A stretch of 5,938 nucleotides of DNA, taken from NCBI GenBank assembly GCA_027001345.1, contig JALTMS010000253.1, positions 1 to 5,938 of the forward strand, read 5' to 3'. The position numbers were made by a program, and so were the translations under genes. This document shows positions 1 through 5,822 of the stretch, piece after piece (within the stretch, counting starts at the first letter, position 1; every line of letters starts with the position of its first letter). The notes beneath the pieces are model-generated. The model was given only the letters and a program-made list of their open reading frames with translations. It searched no databases and had not been told where the DNA came from. Origin of the DNA: Acidobacteriota bacterium. GTDB taxonomy: Bacteria > Acidobacteriota > Polarisedimenticolia > J045.

Positions 1-87
1 CGCCTGGAAGCTTCGCGCATGAGCCGGGCCAAGGCTGTCGCGGGAGGCGACACCCTTGGCCCGGCTCATGCGCGAAGCTTCCAGGCG
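1..87. repeat. Long near-perfect inverted repeat (palindrome)
   Basis: Bases 1-34 are the exact reverse complement of bases 54-87. After a single C-C mismatch (35/53) the pairing resumes, with TGTCGC at 36-41 against GCGACA at 47-52, leaving a GGGAG loop at 42-46. That makes 40 pairs in 41 stem positions. The outer arm starts at base 1 of the window, so it may extend further left. No run of T follows the stem on the plus strand, and the minus-strand exit lies outside the window, so an intrinsic terminator for pepQ (which reads towards it) cannot be shown. It could be a real hairpin-forming element or a fold-back artefact at a contig end. Confidence 0.9.
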
Positions 88-319
88 AGCGGCGAGCGTT
101 GCAGTGGGAGCGCCGATGCATGTTCCGGGTACGTTCTTCTCTATACCAACGAAGGGCCGGCAGCCATTATTTCACGCTCTCCCTGACAATGTGTGGCTAC
201 CGCCCCGGGAGAAAGCGTTGCCGGGTACACCGTGCTCCGAGCCTGGCGGAGGTGGAGGGGGCTCGGCTCTGGATCCAGCAGCGCTCGGGGGTCGATTTCC
301 GGGCGCCGCCGCCGCCGGG
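88..319. other. Non-coding stretch downstream of pepQ
   Basis: This 232-base stretch between the palindrome and the pepQ stop codon holds no gene I can support. Plus-strand frames running through it continue antisense into pepQ and look like shadows. It contains a weak inverted repeat (CCGAGCC at 237-243, GGCTCGG at 260-266), a short palindrome around GGATCC near 270, and four GCC triplets at 305-316. None of these has a following T tract, so no convincing terminator for pepQ is visible here. The part from about 120 to 200 is less GC-rich than its surroundings, but I could not find a -35/-10 pair with acceptable spacing on either strand. Confidence 0.6.
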
Positions 320-1669
320 CTACAGGCCCCGCGGGCCCTGAATCAGCGGGCGCGTCAGGTCGCGAGCACCCTCGGGAGTGCAGAGCACGTCATCCTCGAT
401 GCGCACCCCACCGCAGGGCGCCAGGCGTTCGACGAGTTTCCACTCCACCTCACTGCCCTCCGGCCGACTCCGCAATTCGTCGAGCAGGACGTCGCAGAAG
501 TAGATCCCCGGTTCGATGGTCACCACGTGGCCGGGCTCGAGGGTGCGCGTATTGCGCAGAAAGGGGTGGTCGGACGGGGGTGGCGCTGTTCCCCCATCGG
601 GGCCTGCCTGGTGCCCACCCACGTCGTGGACCTGCAAGCCGAGGTGGTGACCGACACCGTGGGGCAGGAAGGTGCGGGTGATGCCCTGCTCGAGAGCCTG
701 CTCGGCACTACAGCGCACCAGGCCGGTTTCGGCCAGCAGCAGGGCGGTACGCCGATGGGCTTCGAGGTGGATCTCGGGGTAGGGCCGACCAGGGGTGACC
801 ATGGCCACCAGGTCCCGCTGCAGAGCGTCCATCGCATCGAGCAGGGCGCGGTAGAGGTCGTCGGCGGTCTCGAGGGCCCAGGTGCGAGTGATGTCCGACG
901 CATAGCCCTCGTGGGAGGCCCCGGCATCGAGCATGAAGACCTTGCCGGGGGCGGACTCCAGGCCCCGTTTGTTCTGGTAGTGGAGGATGGCGATCTTCTC
1001 GTCGAGGGCGGTGATGGTGGCAAAAGGTAGTTCCGCCTCCAGTTGTCCGGCCGCTTCCAGGAAGGCCCAGTGAATCTCCTTCTCACTGGCTCCCGACTCG
1101 AAGGCCTTGCGGGCGACTCGATGACCCTCGGCCGCCTTCTCCGCGGCGCGGACGATCTGAGCCACTTCGTGGTCCGTCTTGATCCCCCTGTGCCAGGCCA
1201 GCGGCGCCATCAGCGCCTCGGGCTCGACCATGGTCTCGGGGATACCCAGCTCCTCGGCTGCCGCCGCGGAGTTGCCCACGTAGGCCAGCTTGCCGGCGCC
1301 TTGCAGGTGCTCGCGGGCATCGGCGAGTCGACAGACCTCCACCACCTCCACCGACGGCTGCCAGTAAGAGTCGGCCAGGGGCGTCACCTCGTACCAGAAG
1401 TCCCGGGGCGCGACCCGAATCACCAGCGGTCGCCGGCCGGGGCGCGCCAGCACGCAGTGTTCGGGCCCCGCCAGGGGGGCCCAGCGCAAGAAGTGCGGCG
1501 TGCTGCGGAAGGGCACCGGCTGATCGTCGGCGTGGTAGTAATCTTCCCGACCCGCATGGAAAAGCACGCCGTCGAGGGGCAGGCCCCGCGCGGCGGCCCG
1601 GCTCAGGGCATCTTCGAGCATGTCCCCGAGCGCCGCGAGGTGCGCCTGGTAAAGCTTGGCGGAAGTCAT
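320..1669 (-). CDS. pepQ: Xaa-Pro dipeptidase (prolidase), peptidase family M24B
   Basis: Predicted cytoplasmic metallopeptidase that cleaves dipeptides with C-terminal proline, the last step in recycling proline peptides. The pita-bread fold ligands for the two metal ions are all visible (numbering from the ATG at 1669): D248 in MLDAGA, D259 in SDITRTW, H341 in HGVGHHLGLQVHD, E386 in TIEPGIY and E425 in RIEDD, plus flanking catalytic histidines H337 and H348. The N-terminal domain carries the PepQ-type segments RWAPL and DFWYEVTPL. Length from this start is 449 residues, close to E. coli PepQ (443 as I recall). The frame stays open to a GTG at 1738, but the ATG at 1669 matches the family N-terminus (MTSAKLYQAHL) and has a GGAG 9 bases upstream. 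It is transcribed divergently from the S8 protease gene. No signal peptide. Some PepQ/OPAA relatives also hydrolyse phosphotriesters; nothing here decides that. Confidence 0.95.
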   Translation of the reverse strand: MTSAKLYQAHLAALGDMLEDALSRAAARGLPLDGVLFHAGREDYYHADDQPVPFRSTPHFLRWAPLAGPEHCVLARPGRRPLVIRVAPRDFWYEVTPLADSYWQPSVEVVEVCRLADAREHLQGAGKLAYVGNSAAAAEELGIPETMVEPEALMAPLAWHRGIKTDHEVAQIVRAAEKAAEGHRVARKAFESGASEKEIHWAFLEAAGQLEAELPFATITALDEKIAILHYQNKRGLESAPGKVFMLDAGASHEGYASDITRTWALETADDLYRALLDAMDALQRDLVAMVTPGRPYPEIHLEAHRRTALLLAETGLVRCSAEQALEQGITRTFLPHGVGHHLGLQVHDVGGHQAGPDGGTAPPPSDHPFLRNTRTLEPGHVVTIEPGIYFCDVLLDELRSRPEGSEVEWKLVERLAPCGGVRIEDDVLCTPEGARDLTRPLIQGPRGL

Positions 1670-1677
1670 GAGTATCG

Positions 1678-1682
1678 TCTCC
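1678..1682 (-). promoter_or_regulatory. Ribosome binding site of pepQ
   Basis: On the minus strand GGAGA lies 9 bases (counted after GGAG) before the ATG at 1669. It supports that start over the in-frame GTG at 1738, which would add 23 residues (MIDDGTEPALRPWEEAGPP...) with no counterpart in PepQ proteins that I know. Confidence 0.65.
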
Positions 1683-1799
1683 GGAGGCCCCGCTTCCTCC
1701 CAGGGTCGCAGGGCCGGCTCGGTGCCGTCGTCGATCACCGATCGTCGAGAATAGCAGGCTCTGGCCCCTCCGCCCCAGGGCTCGAAGGGGGCTCGTCCG

Positions 1800-1827
1800 G
1801 TTAACTCCTTCGCCGTGTTAAATTAAC
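1800..1827. promoter_or_regulatory. AT-rich island with repeated GTTAA/TTAAC half-sites, possible promoter or operator
   Basis: GTTAAC at 1800-1805 is followed 17 bases later (start to start) by GTTAA-A-TTAAC at 1817-1827, giving three copies of the same half-site in an otherwise GC-rich region. On the plus strand TTAACT (1801-1806), a 17-base spacer and TAACGT (1824-1829) make a poor sigma-70-like match (4/6 and 3/6). TTAAAT at 1818-1823 is a 4/6 -10 without a -35. The region is therefore a plausible place for promoter and regulator binding for the protease gene, but no promoter can be fixed from the sequence alone. Confidence 0.3.
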
Positions 1828-1840
1828 GTCACCCTCGACG

Positions 1841-1890
1841 GGGAATCGAAGGCGAAAGTCGGCCCTTCGGCGGTTTCGCCGTAGATTCTC
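1841..1890 (+). promoter_or_regulatory. Hairpin in the likely 5' leader of the S8 protease gene
   Basis: GGCGAAA (1851-1857) pairs with TTTCGCC (1874-1880), and GAATC (1843-1847) pairs with GATTC (1884-1888). A 3x3 internal loop with one possible A-T pair separates the two helices, and a G-C and a G-U pair extend the base. About 15 of 17 positions can pair. The 16-base loop contains GCC-CTTC-GGC, and a competing hairpin CGGCG-GTTT-CGCCG uses 1868-1881. It ends 61 bases before the ATG at 1952. A T tract is missing, so this is more likely leader structure than a terminator. Confidence 0.4.
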
Positions 1891-1907
1891 GTGATGATTT
1901 GCCCCCC

Positions 1908-1924
1908 GATGGCCCCGGGCCATC
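1908..1924. promoter_or_regulatory. 17-bp perfect dyad just upstream of the protease ribosome binding site
   Basis: GATGGCCC-C-GGGCCATC is perfectly symmetric around the central C at 1916. It ends 15 bases before the GGAG at 1940 and 27 bases before the start codon. As DNA it has the shape of a homodimeric regulator's operator. As RNA it could form a short stem, but the loop would be too tight unless the central pairs open. No known binding motif was recognised. Confidence 0.4.
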
Positions 1925-1939
1925 AGTGCTGCCATTGCC

Positions 1940-1943
1940 GGAG
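1940..1943 (+). promoter_or_regulatory. Ribosome binding site of the S8 protease
   Basis: GGAG (within GGAGAAG) lies 8 bases before the ATG at 1952. It fixes this start, which is directly followed by a good signal peptide. Confidence 0.7.
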
Positions 1944-1951
1944 AAGCCCCC

Positions 1952-4900
1952 ATGCTCAACACCGCTGCCACTCGAATCGGCACCGCTCTGTGTCTGATCA
2001 GCCTCTGGACTGCTTCGCTGCTCGCAGCTCCCCTGGCTCCCCGCCTGATCGTCGATGAGCAGGACGGGACCACCCGCCTGTCCGTGCAGCTCGGTGATGG
2101 GGGGCCGACCACCTTCCTGCGCGAGACCGCGGCCCGGGTCGAGGCGGGCCCGGCCGGCGGTGACCCGGCTGGTCGAGCCGCTTTCACCACCTGGTTCGAG
2201 GACGGCCAGCCCTACTTTTCGTATTCACGGGATGCGGGAGTGAGCTGGAGCCCGGCACGTCAGCGGCAGGACCTGCTGCTCCTGCGTGACGGCGCGGTGG
2301 CACCGGAGCAGGCACTGCCCGTCCCTCCGGCTCCCCTGGCCGCGGGCCCCGGCGAACGGGTCTTCCTGGTGCAGTTCGAGACCATCAGCCTGCCCGAGTG
2401 GCGCCTGGCCCTCGAGGCGGCGGGTGGGGAGATCCTCGCGGCCTTTCCCCACGACGCCCACATCGTCCGCATCGATCCTTCCCGACTCGGCAATCTCGCC
2501 GCGCTGGATTTCGTCGCGCGGATCGAGCCCTACCACCCCTGGTATCGTCTGGCCGAGCCGGTCCGGCGCTGGCTCGAGCAACAACCCGAGCAGCCGCGTC
2601 GCTTCTGGGTGATGGCCTTCGAGTGGGGCGAGGCGGGCAAGGCGCGCATCGCCCGGGCGGCCCGGGCCCTCGGGGCGCGGATCGTCGAGCACTGGCCCAG
2701 CGGCCACATCATCGATCTCGAACTGACAGCTTCCCAGTTGCGTCGGCTGGCCCACCACGACGACGTGATGTGGATCGACCCCTGGTCGGCTCCCGAAGAC
2801 GACATGAACCTGGTGCGGGAAGACTCGGGCGCCAACTACATCGAGTCCGTCGGGGGCTACTGCGGGACCGGGGTCAACGGTGAGGTGCTCGATTCGGGCA
2901 CCGAAGAGACCCACCAGGACTTCGACGGCATCATGATTCACGGCTCGGGCAATTCCTCGTCGAGCCACGGCACCAAGAGCTACGGCGTGGTGTTCGGCAA
3001 CGGCGATCGGGACGGTGACGGCGACCCCAACGCCACCGGGCACCTACCCTGTGCCCAGGGTATTGCCGCCGACTACGACTTTCTCGGCGATCGCTTCGCC
3101 CACACCCAGGAGCTGAAACAGGCCCCCTACTTCGCCTCGTTCCAGACCAACTCCTGGGGAGCGGCGCGGACGCGCAGCTACACCAGCAAGTCCCACGAGA
3201 TGGACGACATCATCTGGCGGCTGGATATCCTGATCCTCCAGTCCCAGTCCAATGCGGGCAACCAGGATTCGCGGCCCCAGGCCTGGGCAAAGAACATCGT
3301 CTCGGTGGGAGGGATCTATCACGAGAACACGCTGACCGTCTCCGACGACAACTGGAGCGGTGGGGCTTCCATCGGCCCGGCGGAAGACGGACGCATCAAG
3401 CCCGACATCAGCTACTGGTACGACTCGATCTACACCACCACCACCGGCAACGGCTACGGCCAGCACTCCGGCACCTCGGCGGCGACACCCGAGTCCGCCG
3501 GCGTCTTCGGCCTGCTGGTGGAAATGTGGGCGGACAACGTCTGGGGCACCGATCCGGTCGGCAGCACGCCCTTCGAAAAGCAGCCCCACTTCTCGACTCT
3601 CAAGGCCTTGGCGATCAATACCGCCGAGCAGTACACCTTCAGCGGCGAGGGCCACGACCTGACCCGCATGCACCAGGGCTGGGGGCGGATCAACGCTCGC
3701 AACGCCTACGACCGAGCTGGGACGAGCCTGATCGTCGACCAGGGCGTTCCCCTGCAGCTCGGCGACATCTCCAGCTACGACGTGCAGGTGGCCGATGGTG
3801 AGAGCGAGTTGAAGATCACCATGGTCTATCCGGATCCTCCCGGCACCACCTCCGCCTCACTGCACCGGATCAACGACGTGGACCTCAAGGTCAGCTCCCC
3901 GTCGGGCACGGTTTACTACGGCAACGTGGGGCTCGAGGCGTCGAATGAATCTTCTCCCGGTGGCGCCCGCAACGGCATCGACACGGTGGAGAACGTCTTC
4001 GTGCAGAACCCCGAGGCCGGGGTATGGACCGTGGAGGTCGAGGCTCGGGAGATCAACCAGGACGGCTACCTGGACACTCCGGAAAGTGACGTGGTCTTCT
4101 CACTGGTGGTCACCGGCGGCAGCGGTGATGTCTGCGCCGCGCCCACTGCCGACTTCACCATCACGCCCAATCCGGCCCGGGTCGGGCAGAGCGTGCTTTT
4201 CGACAGCACCGTCTCCGGCGGCGCGGGCGGCCCTTACGAGTATCGATGGGACTTCGATGCCGACGGTGCCACCGACTCCACCGCCGAGGATCCGACCCAT
4301 GTCTATCACCGACCGTGGACCGGCATCGTGCAGCTCCGCGTCAGCGACGCGGCCAACTGCCCCCAGAAGGTCGAGCACAACATGGACGTCACCGGTCCCG
4401 ATCTGCGTTACGCCGACTTCTCCATTGCCGAGGTGGAAGGCAACGGCAATGGCAAGGTGGATCCGGGCGAGACCTGGGACCTGACCGCCAGTCTGCGCAA
4501 CCAGGGCAACGAGACCGCCGTGGGCAGCCAGGCCGATCTGGCGGTCAACGCCGCGACGCCGGCGAGTGTGGTCATCGAGCAGGGCACATCGTCTTACGGC
4601 GACATCGCCGTGGATCTCAGTGCTTCGGGAACGCCGGCCTATCGATTCCGGGTCGGCAGTGATTTCCCCTGCGGCCAGGACATCGTCTTCGACCTGGTGA
4701 ACATTCGCTCCCTCGATCCGGACAACGTCTACCCCGACGAGATCGGTGTGATCCGTATCCTCGTCGGTGGCTCGGGACCGCCCCAGGTGGTCTACGAGGA
4801 CACCTTCGAGTCGAACCCGGGCTGGAGTTTCAACGGCAACGGCGAGTGGGAGATCGCCCCACCCCAGGGCCTCGGAGGTGGGACCACCCTCCCTGGCGGC

Positions 4901-5686
4901 GGCACCTCCAACTCGGATCCGGCCACCGCCTTCGAAGGCAGCGCCGTGATGGGCAATGATCTCAGCGGTCTCGGTCGCTGGGAGGGCAACTACGAGGCCA
5001 ACGTGGTCAGTACCGCCACCTCACCGCCGATCGATCTCAGCGGCGCGGCGGATACGACCCTCGAGTTCTGGCGGTGGCTCAACGTGGCGCTGGGCGATAC
5101 GGCGCGGCTGGAAATCAGCGCCGACGGCAGCAACTGGACGACCCTGACCGAAGAGAGCGGCGTTCAGGAAGGGGAGTGGGTCTTCTCCTCCTACGACGTA
5201 TCGGCGGTGGCCGACGGCGCCGCGGCATTCCGAGTGCGCTTCAGCCTGGAGACGGACGGCGGTCTGTTCTTCTCGGGCTGGAATATCGACTCCCTGGTGA
5301 TCGAGGGCGTGACCCGCGATTCCTGCGAGCCGTTCACGCCCCCGGTGGTGCCGGGAGCTTCGGCGGGCTTGCAGGTCAGCCGCACCGGCGGCGGCGATCT
5401 TCGCCTGAACTGGAATGCCGACTGTGGCGGCACCTCGAGTTACGGAATCTATCGTGGCGACCTGGCCATCGGCTACGGCTCGCTGGCCGCCGAGCCTGGC
5501 TTCTGCGACGTGGCCGGCACCACCGCCGACATTCCGGAGGGTGCCGGCGCAGCGGACTTCCTGCTGGTGGTGCCCAACGACGGTGTCTTCGAGGGCAGCT
5601 ACGGCGCGGATTCTGCCGGGACCTCTCGGGATCCGGCGAGCACCGCCTGCTATCCCACCGATCAGGTGGACGGGTGCGCGCCGTAG
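1952..5686 (+). CDS. Secreted subtilisin-family (S8, KP-43-like) serine protease with PKD, Ig-like, MAM-like and FnIII-like tail
   Basis: Predicted extracellular serine endopeptidase of 1244 residues. Order seen: Sec signal peptide about 1-26 (cleavage near SLLAA); N-terminal segment 27-130 with an Asp-box-like SRDAGVSW (92-99); prodomain of two similar units, about 136-200 and 217-281; S8 catalytic domain about 290-590. The triad is D314 (VLDSG), H339 (SHGTKSYG) and S509 (SGTSAATP), with N437 (NAGN) in the oxyanion-hole position. Family-typical TNSWGAA, DGRIKPDI and HQGWGRI also occur. Residues 597-722 form a beta-sandwich (LKITMVYPDPPG, INDVDLKV, VENVFV) as in Bacillus KP-43, whose layout the first 720 residues follow. 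Added modules are a PKD domain 731-814 (WDFDADG), an Ig-like/CARDB-type domain 816-938 (NGNGKVDPGETW), a MAM/jelly-roll domain 946-1120 (FFSGWNIDSLVI) and an FnIII-like tail 1134-1244 (SYGIYRGDL, EGSYGADSAG). Ten cysteines follow the signal peptide. Oddities: HGTK replaces the common HGTH, and the pocket region after KPD lacks APG. No surface anchor or sorting tail was recognised. Family call is firm; substrate unknown. Confidence 0.93.
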   Translation: MLNTAATRIGTALCLISLWTASLLAAPLAPRLIVDEQDGTTRLSVQLGDGGPTTFLRETAARVEAGPAGGDPAGRAAFTTWFEDGQPYFSYSRDAGVSWSPARQRQDLLLLRDGAVAPEQALPVPPAPLAAGPGERVFLVQFETISLPEWRLALEAAGGEILAAFPHDAHIVRIDPSRLGNLAALDFVARIEPYHPWYRLAEPVRRWLEQQPEQPRRFWVMAFEWGEAGKARIARAARALGARIVEHWPSGHIIDLELTASQLRRLAHHDDVMWIDPWSAPEDDMNLVREDSGANYIESVGGYCGTGVNGEVLDSGTEETHQDFDGIMIHGSGNSSSSHGTKSYGVVFGNGDRDGDGDPNATGHLPCAQGIAADYDFLGDRFAHTQELKQAPYFASFQTNSWGAARTRSYTSKSHEMDDIIWRLDILILQSQSNAGNQDSRPQAWAKNIVSVGGIYHENTLTVSDDNWSGGASIGPAEDGRIKPDISYWYDSIYTTTTGNGYGQHSGTSAATPESAGVFGLLVEMWADNVWGTDPVGSTPFEKQPHFSTLKALAINTAEQYTFSGEGHDLTRMHQGWGRINARNAYDRAGTSLIVDQGVPLQLGDISSYDVQVADGESELKITMVYPDPPGTTSASLHRINDVDLKVSSPSGTVYYGNVGLEASNESSPGGARNGIDTVENVFVQNPEAGVWTVEVEAREINQDGYLDTPESDVVFSLVVTGGSGDVCAAPTADFTITPNPARVGQSVLFDSTVSGGAGGPYEYRWDFDADGATDSTAEDPTHVYHRPWTGIVQLRVSDAANCPQKVEHNMDVTGPDLRYADFSIAEVEGNGNGKVDPGETWDLTASLRNQGNETAVGSQADLAVNAATPASVVIEQGTSSYGDIAVDLSASGTPAYRFRVGSDFPCGQDIVFDLVNIRSLDPDNVYPDEIGVIRILVGGSGPPQVVYEDTFESNPGWSFNGNGEWEIAPPQGLGGGTTLPGGGTSNSDPATAFEGSAVMGNDLSGLGRWEGNYEANVVSTATSPPIDLSGAADTTLEFWRWLNVALGDTARLEISADGSNWTTLTEESGVQEGEWVFSSYDVSAVADGAAAFRVRFSLETDGGLFFSGWNIDSLVIEGVTRDSCEPFTPPVVPGASAGLQVSRTGGGDLRLNWNADCGGTSSYGIYRGDLAIGYGSLAAEPGFCDVAGTTADIPEGAGAADFLLVVPNDGVFEGSYGADSAGTSRDPASTACYPTDQVDGCAP

Positions 5687-5740
5687 CCCGACCCGGATCG
5701 TGCACGAGCGCTTCACCTCGAAGCTTCCACTAAACTACCG
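5687..5740. other. Downstream of the S8 protease: no terminator seen
   Basis: Between the TAG stop (5684-5686) and the next promoter candidate I see only short self-complementary words (CGTGCACG, GAAGCTTC). There is no GC-rich stem followed by T residues. Transcription may end by a factor-dependent mechanism or run into the next gene. Confidence 0.45.
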
Positions 5741-5769
5741 TTGACCCTGGGGTCTGCCGGTCTTATCAG
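5741..5769 (+). promoter_or_regulatory. Candidate sigma-70-type promoter for the YugP-like gene
   Basis: TTGACC (5741-5746, 5/6 match to TTGACA), a 17-base spacer and TATCAG (5764-5769, 4/6 match to TATAAT) would start transcription near 5776, about 55 bases before the start codon at 5832. A near-palindrome GACCC-TG-GGGTC (5743-5754) overlaps the -35, and an inverted repeat GTCTG/CAGAC (5752-5756, 5767-5771) surrounds the -10, so regulator binding is possible. This is pattern matching only. Confidence 0.42.
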
Positions 5770-5773
5770 ACTG

Positions 5774-5815
5774 GCGTGTCGCGCTGCCGCGCGCTCACCG
5801 AGCGCCCCACGCGAC
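5774..5815 (+). promoter_or_regulatory. GC-rich hairpin in the leader of the YugP-like gene
   Basis: An outer pairing GTCGCG (5778-5783) with CGCGAC (5810-5815), or alternatively GCGTG (5774-5778) with CACGC (5808-5812), encloses an inner perfect stem GCGCTC-ACC-GAGCGC (5791-5805). It ends 3 bases before the GGAG at 5819, so folding could affect access of the ribosome. In a GC-rich genome such pairings also arise by chance. No T tract follows. Confidence 0.3.
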
Positions 5816-5818
5816 CCT

Positions 5819-5822
5819 GGAG
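5819..5822 (+). promoter_or_regulatory. Ribosome binding site deciding the YugP-like start
   Basis: GGAG sits 9 bases before the ATG at 5832, the same spacing as at pepQ. The alternative in-frame ATG at 5823 directly abuts this GGAG and a GTG follows at 5826, so both are too close and the ATG at 5832 is preferred. Confidence 0.6.

Larger units (their letters stand above)
1670..1951. other. Divergent intergenic region, pepQ / S8 protease
   Basis: These 282 bases must carry the promoters for both flanking genes. On the pepQ side there is a short inverted repeat, CGATC-ACC-GATCG, at 1732-1744, and a minus-strand TATTCT (about 1750-1755) that could be a -10 but has no good -35. In the middle is an AT-rich island at 1800-1827. 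On the protease side there are a hairpin at 1841-1890 and a 17-bp dyad at 1908-1924, both described separately. A minus-strand frame at 1801-2190 overlaps the protease start and has no recognisable protein, so I do not call it. Confidence 0.6.

Noticed and set aside
305..316. Four GCC triplets downstream of pepQ
   Set aside because: Too short to be a meaningful microsatellite in GC-rich DNA and outside any called gene.
56..1030. Plus-strand frame of 324 codons
   Set aside because: It runs antisense through the conserved C-terminal half of pepQ, starts inside the palindrome, and its protein shows no recognisable domain. Long antisense frames are expected in GC-rich coding DNA.
1670..1738. Upstream GTG start for pepQ adding 23 residues
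   Set aside because: The ATG at 1669 has a GGAG at suitable distance and matches the family N-terminus and length; the extra residues have no counterpart I know.
1043..1804. Plus-strand frame of 253 codons opposite the pepQ N-terminal half
   Set aside because: No recognisable domain and no good ribosome site; the minus strand carries a clear prolidase with all catalytic residues.
1985..1996. Possible lipoprotein site at C14 of the S8 protease
   Set aside because: The preceding residues (T-A-L before C14) do not fit a lipobox, and C14 lies within the hydrophobic core of a signal peptide with a normal cleavage site near residues 25-26.
1801..2190. Minus-strand frame of 129 codons across the protease start
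   Set aside because: It covers the AT-rich island, the leader hairpin and the signal-peptide region of the protease, is rich in Arg/Ala/Ser like other shadow frames, and resembles no family.
2225..3043. Minus-strand frame of 272 codons, and a further one at 3044-3673
   Set aside because: Both are antisense to conserved prodomain and catalytic parts of the S8 protease and show no domain; they reflect codon bias.
5719..5729. The 11-mer CGAAGCTTCCA shared with bases 73-83 of the left palindrome
   Set aside because: Much of the match is the self-complementary GAAGCTTC word; an 11-base match without flanking similarity does not support a repeat or attachment-site pair.
5021..5733. Overlapping frames on both strands near the protease C-terminus (231 and 219 codons)
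   Set aside because: They lie inside the MAM-like and FnIII-like modules, are compositionally Arg/Gly/Ala-rich, and show no domain.
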